Origin: Syntrophomonadaceae bacterium
Lineage (GTDB): Bacteria > Bacillota > Dethiobacteria > DTU022
Direction of reading: 5' to 3'
DNA: 31,573 nucleotides
NCBI GenBank assembly: GCA_003553305.1
Contig: PWEB01000093.1
Location: 1 to 31,573, forward strand
A model generated the notes under the pieces. The model did not search any database. It had not been told where the DNA came from and saw only the letters and a program-made list of their open reading frames with translations. Below are positions 15,698 through 24,963 of this stretch, one piece after another. The translations under genes were made by a program, and so were the position numbers. The number at the start of each line of letters is the position of its first letter. Within the stretch, counting starts at the first letter, position 1.

Positions 15698-17113
15698 TTA
15701 ACGACGCCGTTTATATGATGGGGGAATGGAAATTTCTTCTCTGTATTTGGCTACGGTCCGTCTTGAAATTTTTATTCCACGCTCTTTAAGAAGCTCGGCC
15801 AGGTGCTGATCACTGAGTGGTTTGTTTTGATTTTCAGCACCGACTAACTCTTGTATATGGCTCTTAATACTCGGAGCTGAATAATCATTACCACCTGCAC
15901 CGCTCAAACCGCTTGAAAAAAAGAATTTTAAGGGAAACATTCCCCGGGGGGTTTGAATGTACTTTTTGGCAGCCGCTCTGCTGACAGTTGACTCGTGAAC
16001 ACCGACATTGGCCGCTACCTCCTTAAGGGTCAGAGGCTTGAGTTTTTTTATACCTTGATCCAAAAAAGGCTTCTGGATGTCAACAATTTGTTGAGAGACC
16101 TTGAAAATGGTAAGCCGCCTTTGTTCAATACTACGAATTAGCCAGTAAGCTTTCTCAATTTTATTCTTTATAAATGAAGAGAGCTGCTCATCATTTTTTT
16201 CACCTTTAAGCATTTTTTGATAAAACGGACTGATTGTCAAATAGGGGGCACTGCCCTCATTACCCATAACCACGTATTCTTTATCAACTTTTTCAACAAT
16301 TACATCGGGAATAATATAGCGGGTTTCTTCCCCTTCCCCAAAAACACTGCCCGGCTTGGGATTGAAGGTGCGAATAAATTCCACCGCTTCCTTAACCGAC
16401 TGTTCATCGCATCCGAGACGTGAAGCTATATAGCGGTATCTCTCATCAGCTGCTGCAGGAAGATAATTATTTACTATTTTTTCGGCTATCTCTGGGGGAT
16501 CCTCCAGCTTTGCCAACTGCAGGGCAAGGCATTCCTGCAAGTTACGGCAACCTATACCGGTCGGCTCGAGCTTCTGAACTATTCGTAACGCCTTTTCCAG
16601 CTCCCTGACATTAGTGCCCAGGGCAGGCGCCCGTTCTTCAATTTCCCCCTGCAGGTAACCATTGCTATCAAGGTTACCGGCCAGGTAAGCTGCCATACTA
16701 TACTCACGAGCAGTAAGCGGAAGCAAGCGCAGTTGGCTCAATAAGTCTTCGAGCATTGTTCCGGTCACACCGGAATAATTTTCTACAGTAGGTAATGGAT
16801 CCGAAGTTTGCTTTATGCTGCCTGGAGCATCAGGAGCAGAGTCGAGGCCCATATCCCGGAAGTATTCCTCCCAGGGAAAATCATCACCGGAGATCTGCTC
16901 ATCAGGAACTTCCAGCTCAGCTTCCTCACTCTCGGGCTTTTCTTCTTCTTTGTTTTCAATAACTTCCAAGACCGGATTATTGACCAGTTCTTCCTGGATA
17001 TGTTCCTGCATTTCCAGAGCTGAATACTGTAAAAGGGTTATAGCCAGTTTCAGTTCAGGTGTTATGATCAGTTTTTGGGTTTGCTCTAAATTCAAGTTAT
17101 AATCCAGTTTCAC
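15698..17113 (-). CDS. rpoN: RNA polymerase sigma-54 factor
   Basis: Directs RNA polymerase to -24/-12 promoters that need AAA+ enhancer-binding activators. The 471-residue protein has the glutamine/leucine-rich region I (LNLEQTQKLIITPELKLAITLLQYSALEMQEHI, split here: about 7-40), an acidic linker, the core-binding region, a helix-turn-helix (TLKEVAANVGVHESTVSRAA) and the RpoN box SRRTVAKYRE (about 450-459) for -24 recognition. Called sigL in Bacillus. Start GTG at 17113 follows AGGAGAG. It sits directly ahead of pgk, as sigma-54 genes do near the cggR-gapA operon in several clostridia. No target promoter was identified in the window. Confidence 0.96.
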   Translation of the reverse strand: MKLDYNLNLEQTQKLIITPELKLAITLLQYSALEMQEHIQEELVNNPVLEVIENKEEEKPESEEAELEVPDEQISGDDFPWEEYFRDMGLDSAPDAPGSIKQTSDPLPTVENYSGVTGTMLEDLLSQLRLLPLTAREYSMAAYLAGNLDSNGYLQGEIEERAPALGTNVRELEKALRIVQKLEPTGIGCRNLQECLALQLAKLEDPPEIAEKIVNNYLPAAADERYRYIASRLGCDEQSVKEAVEFIRTFNPKPGSVFGEGEETRYIIPDVIVEKVDKEYVVMGNEGSAPYLTISPFYQKMLKGEKNDEQLSSFIKNKIEKAYWLIRSIEQRRLTIFKVSQQIVDIQKPFLDQGIKKLKPLTLKEVAANVGVHESTVSRAAAKKYIQTPRGMFPLKFFFSSGLSGAGGNDYSAPSIKSHIQELVGAENQNKPLSDQHLAELLKERGIKISRRTVAKYREEISIPPSYKRRR

Positions 17114-17197
17114 AGTAAACTCTCCTGTCCTACAAGCAGGTTAATTCTTTTGACTCGTACCAACTAGGTTCGACATCTTAAAACCAAATCCTGCCCT

Positions 17198-18169
17198 TTA
17201 GTTTCCTGACTGGCATGATCCTTGCTTAGGAACAAGCCCACCTGACTTATTTAGAATCTTTTCCAACTGCCTGAATCGGTGGTTCATGCCGGATTTACTA
17301 ACCTGGGGATCAAGCATTTTGCCCAGTTCAGTTAAAGATGATTCAGGGTGAGCTCTGCGTATCAACGCTGCTTCCCGCAAAGAAGGTGATATATTCTCAA
17401 GACCTAGACGGCTGTCTATTTGATCTACCATCTCAAGCTGCTCCTGGCTTGAAGCGACTATTTTTTCAAGATTTGCTGTTTCGCAATTCACTATCCGGTT
17501 AACCTGGTTGCGCATACTTCTAACCACACGCATACTTTCCAGCTCCAATAGAGCACTGCCGGCTCCTATAACCCGTAAATAATCTGCAATTGCCTCGGCA
17601 CTTTTAAAATATAAAAAGCAAAGACCTTCCCGTTTTCTTAAAAGCGGGTTCAAATTAAAATAACCGAGAATTTTTTGGTAAACAAGGGCGTCTTCAGCAA
17701 TTCCACAGTTAATTTCCAAGTGATAACCGGATTGGCTTGATACACTGATACTACCTCCGGCCAGAAACTCCCCCCTGATAAATGCTTTTCGGCAGCAGTT
17801 CCTCTTTGGAACCGCCGTGCGCATGCGGGGCAAACTGATATAACAACCGGCCTCCTTCAAATCAAGATAGACCAGCAAAGCATCTATTTGTTCGCTGCCC
17901 GAAACCTGAACCAGGAAATGACTTTTGCGCAATTTCTTTACCTGCTGCCTTATAATGGATGGAGAGTAAACTCCCGATTGCCGAAGCAAATTGAATAAAC
18001 GCCTGGCAACTGCACTATCATCAACCATGATGATCAAAATATGCCTGTTTTGACGAATAGTATAATAACCGTTTCTGAGGATCAAAGCTTTTAGCTCCCA
18101 CGAACTGCAGCAGCTCAGAGGCTCCTCCAACCTGGTCAGTTCATGCTTAACCTGCCTGGTTAAAGACAA
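17198..18169 (-). CDS. whiA: DNA-binding protein WhiA
   Basis: A 323-residue WhiA: an N-terminal LAGLIDADG-like homing-endonuclease fold (RGEFLAGGSISVSSQSGYHLEINC, about 130-155, without catalytic acidic residues) followed by a C-terminal helix-turn-helix with SLREAALIRRAHPESSLTELGKML and KSGMNHRFRQLEKI. WhiA controls sporulation division in actinomycetes and affects cell division and chromosome segregation in Bacillus. Start TTG at 18169 is set by AGGAGG 9 bases upstream. It lies 17 bases after rapZ; the usual yvcK between the two is missing. It is probably in one transcript with rapZ. Confidence 0.95.
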   Translation of the reverse strand: MSLTRQVKHELTRLEEPLSCCSSWELKALILRNGYYTIRQNRHILIIMVDDSAVARRLFNLLRQSGVYSPSIIRQQVKKLRKSHFLVQVSGSEQIDALLVYLDLKEAGCYISLPRMRTAVPKRNCCRKAFIRGEFLAGGSISVSSQSGYHLEINCGIAEDALVYQKILGYFNLNPLLRKREGLCFLYFKSAEAIADYLRVIGAGSALLELESMRVVRSMRNQVNRIVNCETANLEKIVASSQEQLEMVDQIDSRLGLENISPSLREAALIRRAHPESSLTELGKMLDPQVSKSGMNHRFRQLEKILNKSGGLVPKQGSCQSGN

Positions 18170-18186
18170 TTAAATACGCCTCCTGT

Positions 18187-19032
18187 CTATCTTTTACTTA
18201 TATCCCTGTGTTCTACAGAAAGATTAAAACGTGAACCCAGAGAGCGACCAAGTTCATCAGCTAATACAACTGAACGATGCTGCCCGCCGGTACAGCCGAT
18301 TGCTATAACTAAACAGGTCTTTCCCTCTTTAACATAGAAAGGTATGGAGAACTCCAGTAAATCGAGCAGCTTTTGGTAAAATTTATCTGTCTCATTCCAC
18401 TGCCAAAGGTAATCCTTAACCTGATCATGCTCACCGGTTAAAAATTTAATATGTTCGACATAATGGGGGTTAGGTAAAAAGCGCACATCAAAAACAAGGT
18501 CTGCATGCGGAGGCAGTCCATATTTAAAACCAAATGAAATGATTTGGATCTGCATGCTCTTATCGTGTTGATCAGGCTCGTAAAGCTCAACAATTTTGGC
18601 CTTTAGCTCCCAGGGCTTCAGATATGAGGTATCAATTTCCTTATCGGCCTTGCCTCTTATTTCACTTAAGGCCTCCCGCTCTTTTTGAATAGCATCCGGC
18701 AGGCTGACTTTACCCAGTGGATGAGAGCGCCTGGTCTCCTTAAATCGTCTGATCAAGACATTGTCTTCTGCTACCAGAAAAAGTATCTCGTAATATAAGT
18801 TCCGGGTATCCATTTCCTGCAGCGCTTCAAAAAGATCTTTAAAAAAGGCTGCACCCCGCATATCACAGACCAGGGCAATTTTTTTGTTCTCAGATTGCAC
18901 AAACAGGTCTGCAAACTTTGAAATCAGGGTAGGCGGCATATTATCAACACAGTAATAGCCCAGATCTTCAAAGCAGTTCAGAGCAAAACTCTTACCGGCC
19001 CCGGATAGGCCCGTAATCAAAACAATCCGCAT
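18187..19032 (-). CDS. rapZ: RapZ/YvcJ family nucleotide-binding RNase adapter
   Basis: A 281-residue P-loop protein with Walker A GLSGAGKS (8-15), the RapZ-specific GYYCVDNMPPTLISKF, a Walker B-like ALVCDMRG, and the C-terminal IGCTGGQHRSVVLADEL domain, which in E. coli binds small RNAs and phosphate sugars to control GlmS synthesis. In Bacillus YvcJ hydrolyses nucleotides and influences competence. The ATG at 19032 has no good Shine-Dalgarno; instead the leader holds two abutting hairpins (separate entry). It precedes whiA and follows a HAD phosphatase. The exact physiological role here is inferred from the family only. Confidence 0.95.
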   Translation of the reverse strand: MRIVLITGLSGAGKSFALNCFEDLGYYCVDNMPPTLISKFADLFVQSENKKIALVCDMRGAAFFKDLFEALQEMDTRNLYYEILFLVAEDNVLIRRFKETRRSHPLGKVSLPDAIQKEREALSEIRGKADKEIDTSYLKPWELKAKIVELYEPDQHDKSMQIQIISFGFKYGLPPHADLVFDVRFLPNPHYVEHIKFLTGEHDQVKDYLWQWNETDKFYQKLLDLLEFSIPFYVKEGKTCLVIAIGCTGGQHRSVVLADELGRSLGSRFNLSVEHRDISKR

Positions 19033-19038
19033 TGCATT

Positions 19039-19079
19039 GTCGTTACCGACTTAAATCGCCCCCCCACTTAACGATTTAA
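19039..19079 (-). promoter_or_regulatory. Structured leader of rapZ: two abutting hairpins
   Basis: On the minus strand a perfect 8-bp stem TTAAATCG/CGATTTAA (19051-19079), whose 13-base loop holds a run of seven G, directly abuts a 4-bp GTCG/CGAC stem capped by GUAA, a GNRA-type tetraloop (19039-19050). The start codon follows 6 bases later, with no usual ribosome site. Confidence 0.5.
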
Positions 19080-19125
19080 AGTGCCATTTTATGTATATTC
19101 TATAACACTATTCTTCTATACTCTA

Positions 19126-19947
19126 CTATTTGGAATGGTTCAACACGTATTTTTCAATAACTTCAGCAACACCATCTTCATAATGCGGCGCAGCAATCAA
19201 GCCTGCTGCTTTAAGCACTGCCGGTCGGGCATTGCCCACAGCCACACCCAGTCCTGCATAAGTGACCATGTCAAGATCATTGAGCCCATCCCCAAAAGCA
19301 ATAACTTCTTCTGCCCTTAACCCGTTCTGCTCTACCAACCACTGCAGGGCCTGCCCTTTTGTAGCCCTTTTGTCAGTAACTTCAAGAAAATACGGACGCG
19401 ACTGCAGGATAGAAAGTTTTTCCCCAAAACGAGCTTTCAATTTAAATTCAAGTTGATCAACATAGCCATCCCAGCTGATGAGACTAATCTTGTTGGGCCT
19501 AATCCCTTTTTGTTTCAGGAAACACTGTAAATCCCCGACCTGTTGGGGGACAATATTAGTCAAAGCCTGGTAGTAACGGGAATACTCGTTTTCTTCACAG
19601 ATATACATTTCATCATCGACAAAGATACCAATATGAAATTCAAACTTTTTTGCTTCATCAATTACAGTAATTGCTATATTGTTATCAAGTGACCGGTCAA
19701 GAATAATTTTTCTGCTCTGCGCTGTTTTAATCAGGGCTCCATGGCAGTTTATCAGCGGCCAGTCGCAATTCAACCCCAGATCCTGCATGTAAGAGATGCT
19801 GGTTTTAAACATCCGTCCGGTGGCGATTGTAAACTTGACTCCACTGGACACAGCCTCTTGAATAGCATTTTTGTTCCGGACAGATATTAATGAATTTTTA
19901 TCGAGCAATGTATCATCAAGATCCGCTGCAATCAGGCGGAAACGCAT
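19126..19947 (-). CDS. Cof-type HAD-IIB phosphatase
   Basis: A 273-residue haloacid dehalogenase superfamily phosphatase. Motif I is AADLDDTLLD, with nucleophile Asp9 and acid/base Asp11; motif II is FTIATGR; motif III Lys lies near KRATKGQAL; motif IV is GDGLNDLDM. The C2b cap between motifs II and III places it in the Cof/HAD-IIB group, which dephosphorylates sugar phosphates, pyridoxal phosphate or flavin precursors; the substrate cannot be told. GGGGAGGAAG precedes the ATG. It lies upstream of rapZ with a 93-base spacer and has a candidate extended -10 promoter. Confidence 0.9.
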   Translation of the reverse strand: MRFRLIAADLDDTLLDKNSLISVRNKNAIQEAVSSGVKFTIATGRMFKTSISYMQDLGLNCDWPLINCHGALIKTAQSRKIILDRSLDNNIAITVIDEAKKFEFHIGIFVDDEMYICEENEYSRYYQALTNIVPQQVGDLQCFLKQKGIRPNKISLISWDGYVDQLEFKLKARFGEKLSILQSRPYFLEVTDKRATKGQALQWLVEQNGLRAEEVIAFGDGLNDLDMVTYAGLGVAVGNARPAVLKAAGLIAAPHYEDGVAEVIEKYVLNHSK

Positions 19948-20066
19948 TTTCTTCCTCCCCTGGACTTTTGTATTAGAATAGCAGATAGTGCTAAGGTTTA
20001 TGGATATTTCATATTGAGCGAAGGTAGAATTTTGACCGTTACTCCTGCCTCGCCGCTATTGAGTAT

Positions 20067-20075
20067 AGTATAACA
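20067..20075 (-). promoter_or_regulatory. Candidate extended -10 promoter for the HAD-rapZ-whiA group
   Basis: TGTTATACT on the minus strand gives a TATACT -10 (20067-20072) with an upstream TG, in the spacer between uvrC and the HAD gene. No clear -35 is present, as expected for extended -10 promoters. Confidence 0.45.
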
Positions 20076-20101
20076 TAAATTATCGAATAACTGCGAAAAG
20101 G

Positions 20102-21994
20102 TCAGGTGGTTGTATTGCTCCCGCCCTGTTCGTTTTCTGCTGCTTCATTTTCTCTTAGTAACCGAACCTGAATAAGGGCAGCCAGGGAATTGTTGATACC
20201 GGGGATTTTTGTAAGCTCCTCAAGGGAAGCTGCTTTGATATTTTCGGTGCTGCCAAAGTATTCAAGCAAGGCTGTGCGACGGGAAGGCCCGATACCCGGA
20301 ATATCTTCCAGCTGTGAATGAATACTGCTTCGAGCTTTACGGCGGCGGTGACCACTTATCGCGAAACGGTGAACCTCATCACGAATACGCTGCAGCATTT
20401 GAAGCATAGGATTATCGGAAGCTAAACGAACAGGTAGGGCTGACTCCTCCAGGAATAATTGATCCGGGTTTTTGGCAAGAGCCGCCAGCGCAACTCCTTT
20501 CAGAACCGTCTCATCCAGGGCTTCACGGGCAGAACTTAGCTGCCCTTTTCCACCATCAATGATCATCAAATCAGGTTTTGGCCAATCTTTTTGAATAGCC
20601 CGTCTGGTTAGAACTTCCTGTAGAGCTGCATAATCATCGCCGGCAGGCGCCTTTCGTATGTTAAATCGGCGATAGCCTTCTTTGGAAGGTTCTCCCTGTT
20701 GGAAAACAACCATAGCTCCCACCGGTTGACCACCCCTGAGGTGTGAAATATCATAGCCTTCGATCCTTTGCGGAGGGGTGTCCAATCCGACCAGGCGGCC
20801 CAGTTCCTCAAGAGGCTGTTCTGTTCTCCTGACTCTTTGCTGTTCCTCTTCTTCCAACCGGAGCATACAGTTGCGCCTGGCCAGCTCGACAATTTTTTTT
20901 AAATGCCCGCGGCGGGGCACCCGCAAGCTAACTTTTCGGTCGGCTTTAACTCTCAGCCACCGTTCAAGTAATTCAGCATCAATAGGTGGGTCTGAAACAA
21001 CAACTTCCTCCGGCATGCTTTCTACCTGGTTATAGTAGGTTTTTATAAAAGAAGCGATCACCTCTTCATCTTCTACATCTTCTGACCCAACCAGTGGAAA
21101 GTGATCCTGGCTGAGCAATTTCCCACCTCTGACCTGAAAAAGGTGGACGGCAGAATGTTTCTTATGCCGGGCCAGGGCCAAAACATCTCGATCTGCTTCA
21201 TCTTGATTCAAATTCATCTTTTGCTGCTGTCCGGCCACCCGTTCCAATGACTGCAGGCGGTCACGCAATGCGGCGGCTTCTTCAAATTTTTGTTCCCGGG
21301 CAGCTTCTTCCATCTGTGTTTTAAGCTTTCTTTGCAGCTCACCATAGCGTCCCTGCAAAAAGAGAAGAATCTGTTTAACCATTTTAGTGTATCGTTCAGG
21401 TGAAACGTGCTCCTCACCCCTGCAGGGTGCCAGGCAGCGTTTCATCTGGTAATTAAGACAGGGCCGGCTGGAAACCGCCTCTCCATTAAGAGGTTGCCGA
21501 CAGCGACGCAGGGGGAAAATAGACCCGATAAACTGCATCGTTTCACGAACTGCCCGGACATCGGTAAAAGGGCCAAAACGATACTCTTCCCTACCTGGAA
21601 AAGGTTCATAGCGCGCCCTCCGGCTGCCTGTTTGGGTCAGTCGCATTAATTCTAAACGAGGATAAAGCTCGGGTGTAATGATCAAATATGGATAATCTTT
21701 ATCATCTTTCAGGTTTACATTATAGCGGGGACGATATTCCTTGATCAGGTTACATTCAAGAATGAGCGCTTCCACTTCAGTATCAGTTACCACAAAATCC
21801 AAATCAGCTAAACTTGCCTGTAAGGAGCGCAGCCGGGGTGACATATGCTCATTTTCGGCAACATATGATCGAAGCCTCTGGCGCAGTGAAAGCGCTTTAC
21901 CGACATAAATAACCCGGTCATTACTATCTTTTAAAAGATATACACCCGGCAATTCAGGAGCCTGCTGTACTTTTCCTTTGAGACTCTCAATCAT
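20102..21994 (-). CDS. uvrC: Excinuclease ABC subunit C
   Basis: Makes the dual incisions in nucleotide excision repair after UvrA/UvrB damage recognition. Domains in order: GIY-YIG nuclease for the 3' cut (ELPGVYLLKD ... RVIYVGKALSLRQRL), a Cys-rich region (CRQPLNGEAVSSRPCLNYQMKRCLAPC, split here), a UVR motif that contacts UvrB (QMEEAAREQKFEEAAALRDRL), the RNase H-like nuclease for the 5' cut (IEGYDISHLRGGQPVGAMVV, IIDGGKGQL) and C-terminal helix-hairpin-helix repeats (LEDIPGIGPSRRTALLEYFG). I start it at ATG 21994 because GGAGAG lies 8 bases before it. The upstream in-frame extension of 13 codons runs into an intergenic hairpin. Confidence 0.96.
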   Translation of the reverse strand: MIESLKGKVQQAPELPGVYLLKDSNDRVIYVGKALSLRQRLRSYVAENEHMSPRLRSLQASLADLDFVVTDTEVEALILECNLIKEYRPRYNVNLKDDKDYPYLIITPELYPRLELMRLTQTGSRRARYEPFPGREEYRFGPFTDVRAVRETMQFIGSIFPLRRCRQPLNGEAVSSRPCLNYQMKRCLAPCRGEEHVSPERYTKMVKQILLFLQGRYGELQRKLKTQMEEAAREQKFEEAAALRDRLQSLERVAGQQQKMNLNQDEADRDVLALARHKKHSAVHLFQVRGGKLLSQDHFPLVGSEDVEDEEVIASFIKTYYNQVESMPEEVVVSDPPIDAELLERWLRVKADRKVSLRVPRRGHLKKIVELARRNCMLRLEEEEQQRVRRTEQPLEELGRLVGLDTPPQRIEGYDISHLRGGQPVGAMVVFQQGEPSKEGYRRFNIRKAPAGDDYAALQEVLTRRAIQKDWPKPDLMIIDGGKGQLSSAREALDETVLKGVALAALAKNPDQLFLEESALPVRLASDNPMLQMLQRIRDEVHRFAISGHRRRKARSSIHSQLEDIPGIGPSRRTALLEYFGSTENIKAASLEELTKIPGINNSLAALIQVRLLRENEAAENEQGGSNTTT

Positions 21995-22014
21995 ATTAAA
22001 TCTCTCCAAACCAG

Positions 22015-22068
22015 GGACAGAGAAACCAAACAAACAGAGAACCAGATAGTTTGGAGGTTCTCCTGTCC
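22015..22068 (-). repeat. Imperfect inverted repeat in the uvrA-uvrC spacer
   Basis: Arms GGACAGAGAAACCAAAC and GTTTGGAGGTTCTCCTGTCC can pair almost fully with two small gaps. The outer 9-mer CTGTCCGGT (22063-22071) is shared with the uvrB-uvrA and pgk-tpiA spacers. It precedes the uvrC ribosome site in the transcript. Confidence 0.65.
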
Positions 22069-22079
22069 GGTGTTGCTAT

Positions 22080-22110
22080 GCAGGGTCAGGCAGATAAACC
22101 GTCCCCCTGC
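22080..22110 (-). repeat. Small hairpin behind uvrA with shared 10-mer
   Basis: GCAGGG/CCCTGC arms (6 bp) around a 19-base loop just after the uvrA stop. It contains AACCGTCCCC (22097-22106, plus strand), the same 10-mer found at 25035-25044 in the uvrB-uvrA spacer. No T-run follows, so termination is doubtful. Confidence 0.5.
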
Positions 22111-22128
22111 TGATACCTTTTCCGGTGC

Positions 22129-24963
22129 TTATATTTTGGCTGCCTTGCGCTGCTCCGGCAATAATTCGGTCAGCCATTGACCGGTATATGATACAGGGCA
22201 GGAGGCCACTTCTTCCGGGGTGCCTGTGGCGACAACCTGTCCGCCACTGTCTCCCCCTTCCGGTCCGAGGTCGATTAGATAATCAGCCCGCTTTAGCACT
22301 TCCATGTGATGTTCAATAACCACTACTGTATTCCCACTATCAACCAATCGATCAAGAATTGTTAAAAGTTTATCTATATCATCAAGGTGCAGGCCGGTGG
22401 TCGGTTCATCAAGGATATAGAGACTGCGGCCATTACTGCGCCTTGATAGCTCTGTGGCCAGCTTGACCCGCTGAGCCTCTCCGCCCGAAAGGGTAGTCGC
22501 CGGCTGCCCTAACTTAATATAGCCAAGGCCAACATCATAAAGGAGCTGCATCTTGCGCTGCACTTTTGGAATGGCTGAGAAAAAGTCAAGGGCCGCTTCC
22601 ACATTCATATTGAGGACATCAGCGATGCTCTTTTCTTTATAAAGCACTTCCAGGGTTTCCCGGTTATAGCGTTTGCCACGGCAAACTTCACAAGGAACAT
22701 AAACATCGGGCAAAAAGTGCATTTCAATTCTAATAATTCCGTCTCCGCGACAGGCTTCGCAGCGTCCACCTTTAACATTAAAACTAAAACGGCCCGGTTT
22801 GTAACCGCGGCGGCGTGACTCAGCTGCTTTGGAGAAAATTTCACGTATTCCATCGAACATCCCCGTGTAAGTAGCCGGGTTCGAACGCGGGGTCCGGCCA
22901 ATCGGTGATTGATCAATGACGATCACTTTATCAAGATGCTCTACTCCTGCCAGACCACTGTGTTCGCCGGCCTGTTCCCGTGAACGGTGCAGCTTGCGAG
23001 AAAGTGAACGGGCCAAGACTTCATTGATCAGGGTGCTTTTACCAGAACCTGATACTCCGGCCACACCGATAAAAAGACCCAGTGGAATCCCAACATCAAT
23101 ATTCTGCAAGTTATTTTCCCGGGCGCCCTGTATCTTCAGCCACCGATCAGAAGGTAAGCGCCTTTGTTCCGGCAGAGCAACCGAACGACGTCCAGCCAGA
23201 TAATCTCCGGTTATTGAATCCGGGGTTGACATTAAATCCTCTACATCGCCCTGGGCAACAATCTTGCCTCCAGCTGCTCCTGCGCCCGGCCCGATATCTA
23301 CCAGGTGATCTGCCCCTCGAATGGTTTCTTCATCATGCTCGACAATCAAAACGGTATTACCGAGATCCCGCAGCGCTTTGAGAGTAGTAATTAAACGGGC
23401 ATTGTCCCTTTGATGCAAACCAATACTCGGTTCATCCAAAATGTATATAACTCCGGTCAGGCCGGAACCAATCTGGGTAGCCAACCTGATACGCTGAGCT
23501 TCACCACCGGATAGCGTTGATGCTGCACGGTCAAGGTTCAAATATTGCAGACCAACATTGCGCAAGAATCGCAGTCTTTCCGCAATTTCCTTGAGCACCT
23601 GGCGGGCTATATATTCTTCACGTTCAGTAAGCTTGAGCTGATCGAAAAATCCAGCAGCTTGCTCGATAGTGAGGGCTGAAACCTGGGCTATGTTGTAACC
23701 TGCTAAAAGAACAGCCAGGCTGGATGATTTAAGGCGTTTCCCTTTGCAGGCAGGACAAGGTTTTGTTTGCATAAACTTCTCCATAGCAGCCCTCATCTCT
23801 TCAGACGTGGTTGATGCATAACGGCGTTCGAGGAGCTTAAGGACACCTGGAAAAACTTTATTGTAGTTCCGCACTCTTTTAAACATATTGACGTAGCGGA
23901 AACTAACCTTTTCGGAAGAACCATAAAATATTTTATGCTGTATTTCGGGAGAGAGATCTTTAAATGGCATATCCAGATCAACACCCCAGGCTTTTGCGGC
24001 TGCCTCCAGGAATTGCTGGTAATAATTTTGTCCTGACCAGGGATGAACTGCTCCTTCCCGCAAAGATAATTCTGGATAGGGGATAACCAGTTCTGATGCA
24101 AATTCAGATTTACTGCCAAGCCCACTGCATTCGGGACAAGCTCCATATGGGCTGTTAAATGAAAATATTCGCGGGCTGAGTTCCTCGAAACTAAAACCGC
24201 ACTCAGCACAGGCAAAATTCTCGCTGAACAACTGTTCTTTGCCTTCAATTTCCTGAATTAAAACCAGACCATCACTTAGTTTAAGAGCATTCTCCAAAGA
24301 ATCAGCCAGGCGAGCCTGCATTCCTTCCCGGATGATCAAGCGGTCAACAACTACTTCAATAGAGTGTTTTTTTTGCTTGTCTAGTATAATTTCTTCTTCC
24401 AGTTCACGGACTTCTCCGTCAACCCTGACCCGCACGTAGCCTTTACGGCTCATTTCCTCAAATAGACGGGAATATTCGCCTTTCCGCCCTCTGACCAGGG
24501 GAGCAAGCACTTGGATACGTGTTTGATCAGGCATACTGACCACCTGATCAACTATTTGCTGCACCGTTTGCTGGCTAATCGGTTTATGGCAGGTCGGGCA
24601 GTGGGGATTACCGATTCGAGCAAAAAGAAGCCTAATATAATCATAAATTTCTGTCACTGTCCCTACCGTTGAACGTGGATTACGGGATGCTGTTTTTTGA
24701 TCTATTGAAATTGCCGGTGAAAGACCTTCAATCTGATCTAAGTCAGGTTTTTCCATCTGCCCTAGAAATTGACGGGCATAAGCCGAAAGAGACTCTACAT
24801 AGCGCCGCTGTCCTTCGGCATAGATTGTATCAAAGGCCAGGGAAGATTTTCCTGAACCGCTTAAACCGGTAAATACAATTAACTGGTTACGGGGCAGGGA
24901 CAGGTTGATATTTTTTAAGTTATGCTCCCGCGCGCCGCGGATTATAATTTCTCCTGCTGACAA
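22129..24963 (-). CDS. uvrA: Excinuclease ABC subunit A
   Basis: The damage-sensing ATPase of nucleotide excision repair, an ABC-class dimer. Two ATP modules are visible: Walker A GLSGSGKSSLAFDTIY near the N-terminus with LSGGEAQRIRLATQIG and YILDEPSIGLHQRD; then GVSGSGKSTLINEVL with LSGGEAQRVKLATELS and YILDEPTTGLHLDD. Zinc fingers are seen as CPTC, the CAEC/CPEC pair and CEACRGDG/CEVCRGKR. About 944 residues, full length. I favour TTG 24963 as start: the only ribosome site, GAGGTGA, is 5 bases before it and overlaps the alternative GTG at 24972. It sits between uvrB and uvrC, with hairpin repeats on both sides. Confidence 0.97.
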   Translation of the reverse strand: MSAGEIIIRGAREHNLKNINLSLPRNQLIVFTGLSGSGKSSLAFDTIYAEGQRRYVESLSAYARQFLGQMEKPDLDQIEGLSPAISIDQKTASRNPRSTVGTVTEIYDYIRLLFARIGNPHCPTCHKPISQQTVQQIVDQVVSMPDQTRIQVLAPLVRGRKGEYSRLFEEMSRKGYVRVRVDGEVRELEEEIILDKQKKHSIEVVVDRLIIREGMQARLADSLENALKLSDGLVLIQEIEGKEQLFSENFACAECGFSFEELSPRIFSFNSPYGACPECSGLGSKSEFASELVIPYPELSLREGAVHPWSGQNYYQQFLEAAAKAWGVDLDMPFKDLSPEIQHKIFYGSSEKVSFRYVNMFKRVRNYNKVFPGVLKLLERRYASTTSEEMRAAMEKFMQTKPCPACKGKRLKSSSLAVLLAGYNIAQVSALTIEQAAGFFDQLKLTEREEYIARQVLKEIAERLRFLRNVGLQYLNLDRAASTLSGGEAQRIRLATQIGSGLTGVIYILDEPSIGLHQRDNARLITTLKALRDLGNTVLIVEHDEETIRGADHLVDIGPGAGAAGGKIVAQGDVEDLMSTPDSITGDYLAGRRSVALPEQRRLPSDRWLKIQGARENNLQNIDVGIPLGLFIGVAGVSGSGKSTLINEVLARSLSRKLHRSREQAGEHSGLAGVEHLDKVIVIDQSPIGRTPRSNPATYTGMFDGIREIFSKAAESRRRGYKPGRFSFNVKGGRCEACRGDGIIRIEMHFLPDVYVPCEVCRGKRYNRETLEVLYKEKSIADVLNMNVEAALDFFSAIPKVQRKMQLLYDVGLGYIKLGQPATTLSGGEAQRVKLATELSRRSNGRSLYILDEPTTGLHLDDIDKLLTILDRLVDSGNTVVVIEHHMEVLKRADYLIDLGPEGGDSGGQVVATGTPEEVASCPVSYTGQWLTELLPEQRKAAKI

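Noticed and set aside
17155..17173. LexA-like operator in the whiA-rpoN spacer
   Set aside because: TCGTACC and GGTTCGA form only an imperfect repeat, and spacing and bases do not fit the Gram-positive SOS box.
21995..22033. Longer uvrC start with 13 extra codons
   Set aside because: It lacks a ribosome site and lies within the intergenic inverted repeat; ATG 21994 has GGAGAG at proper distance.
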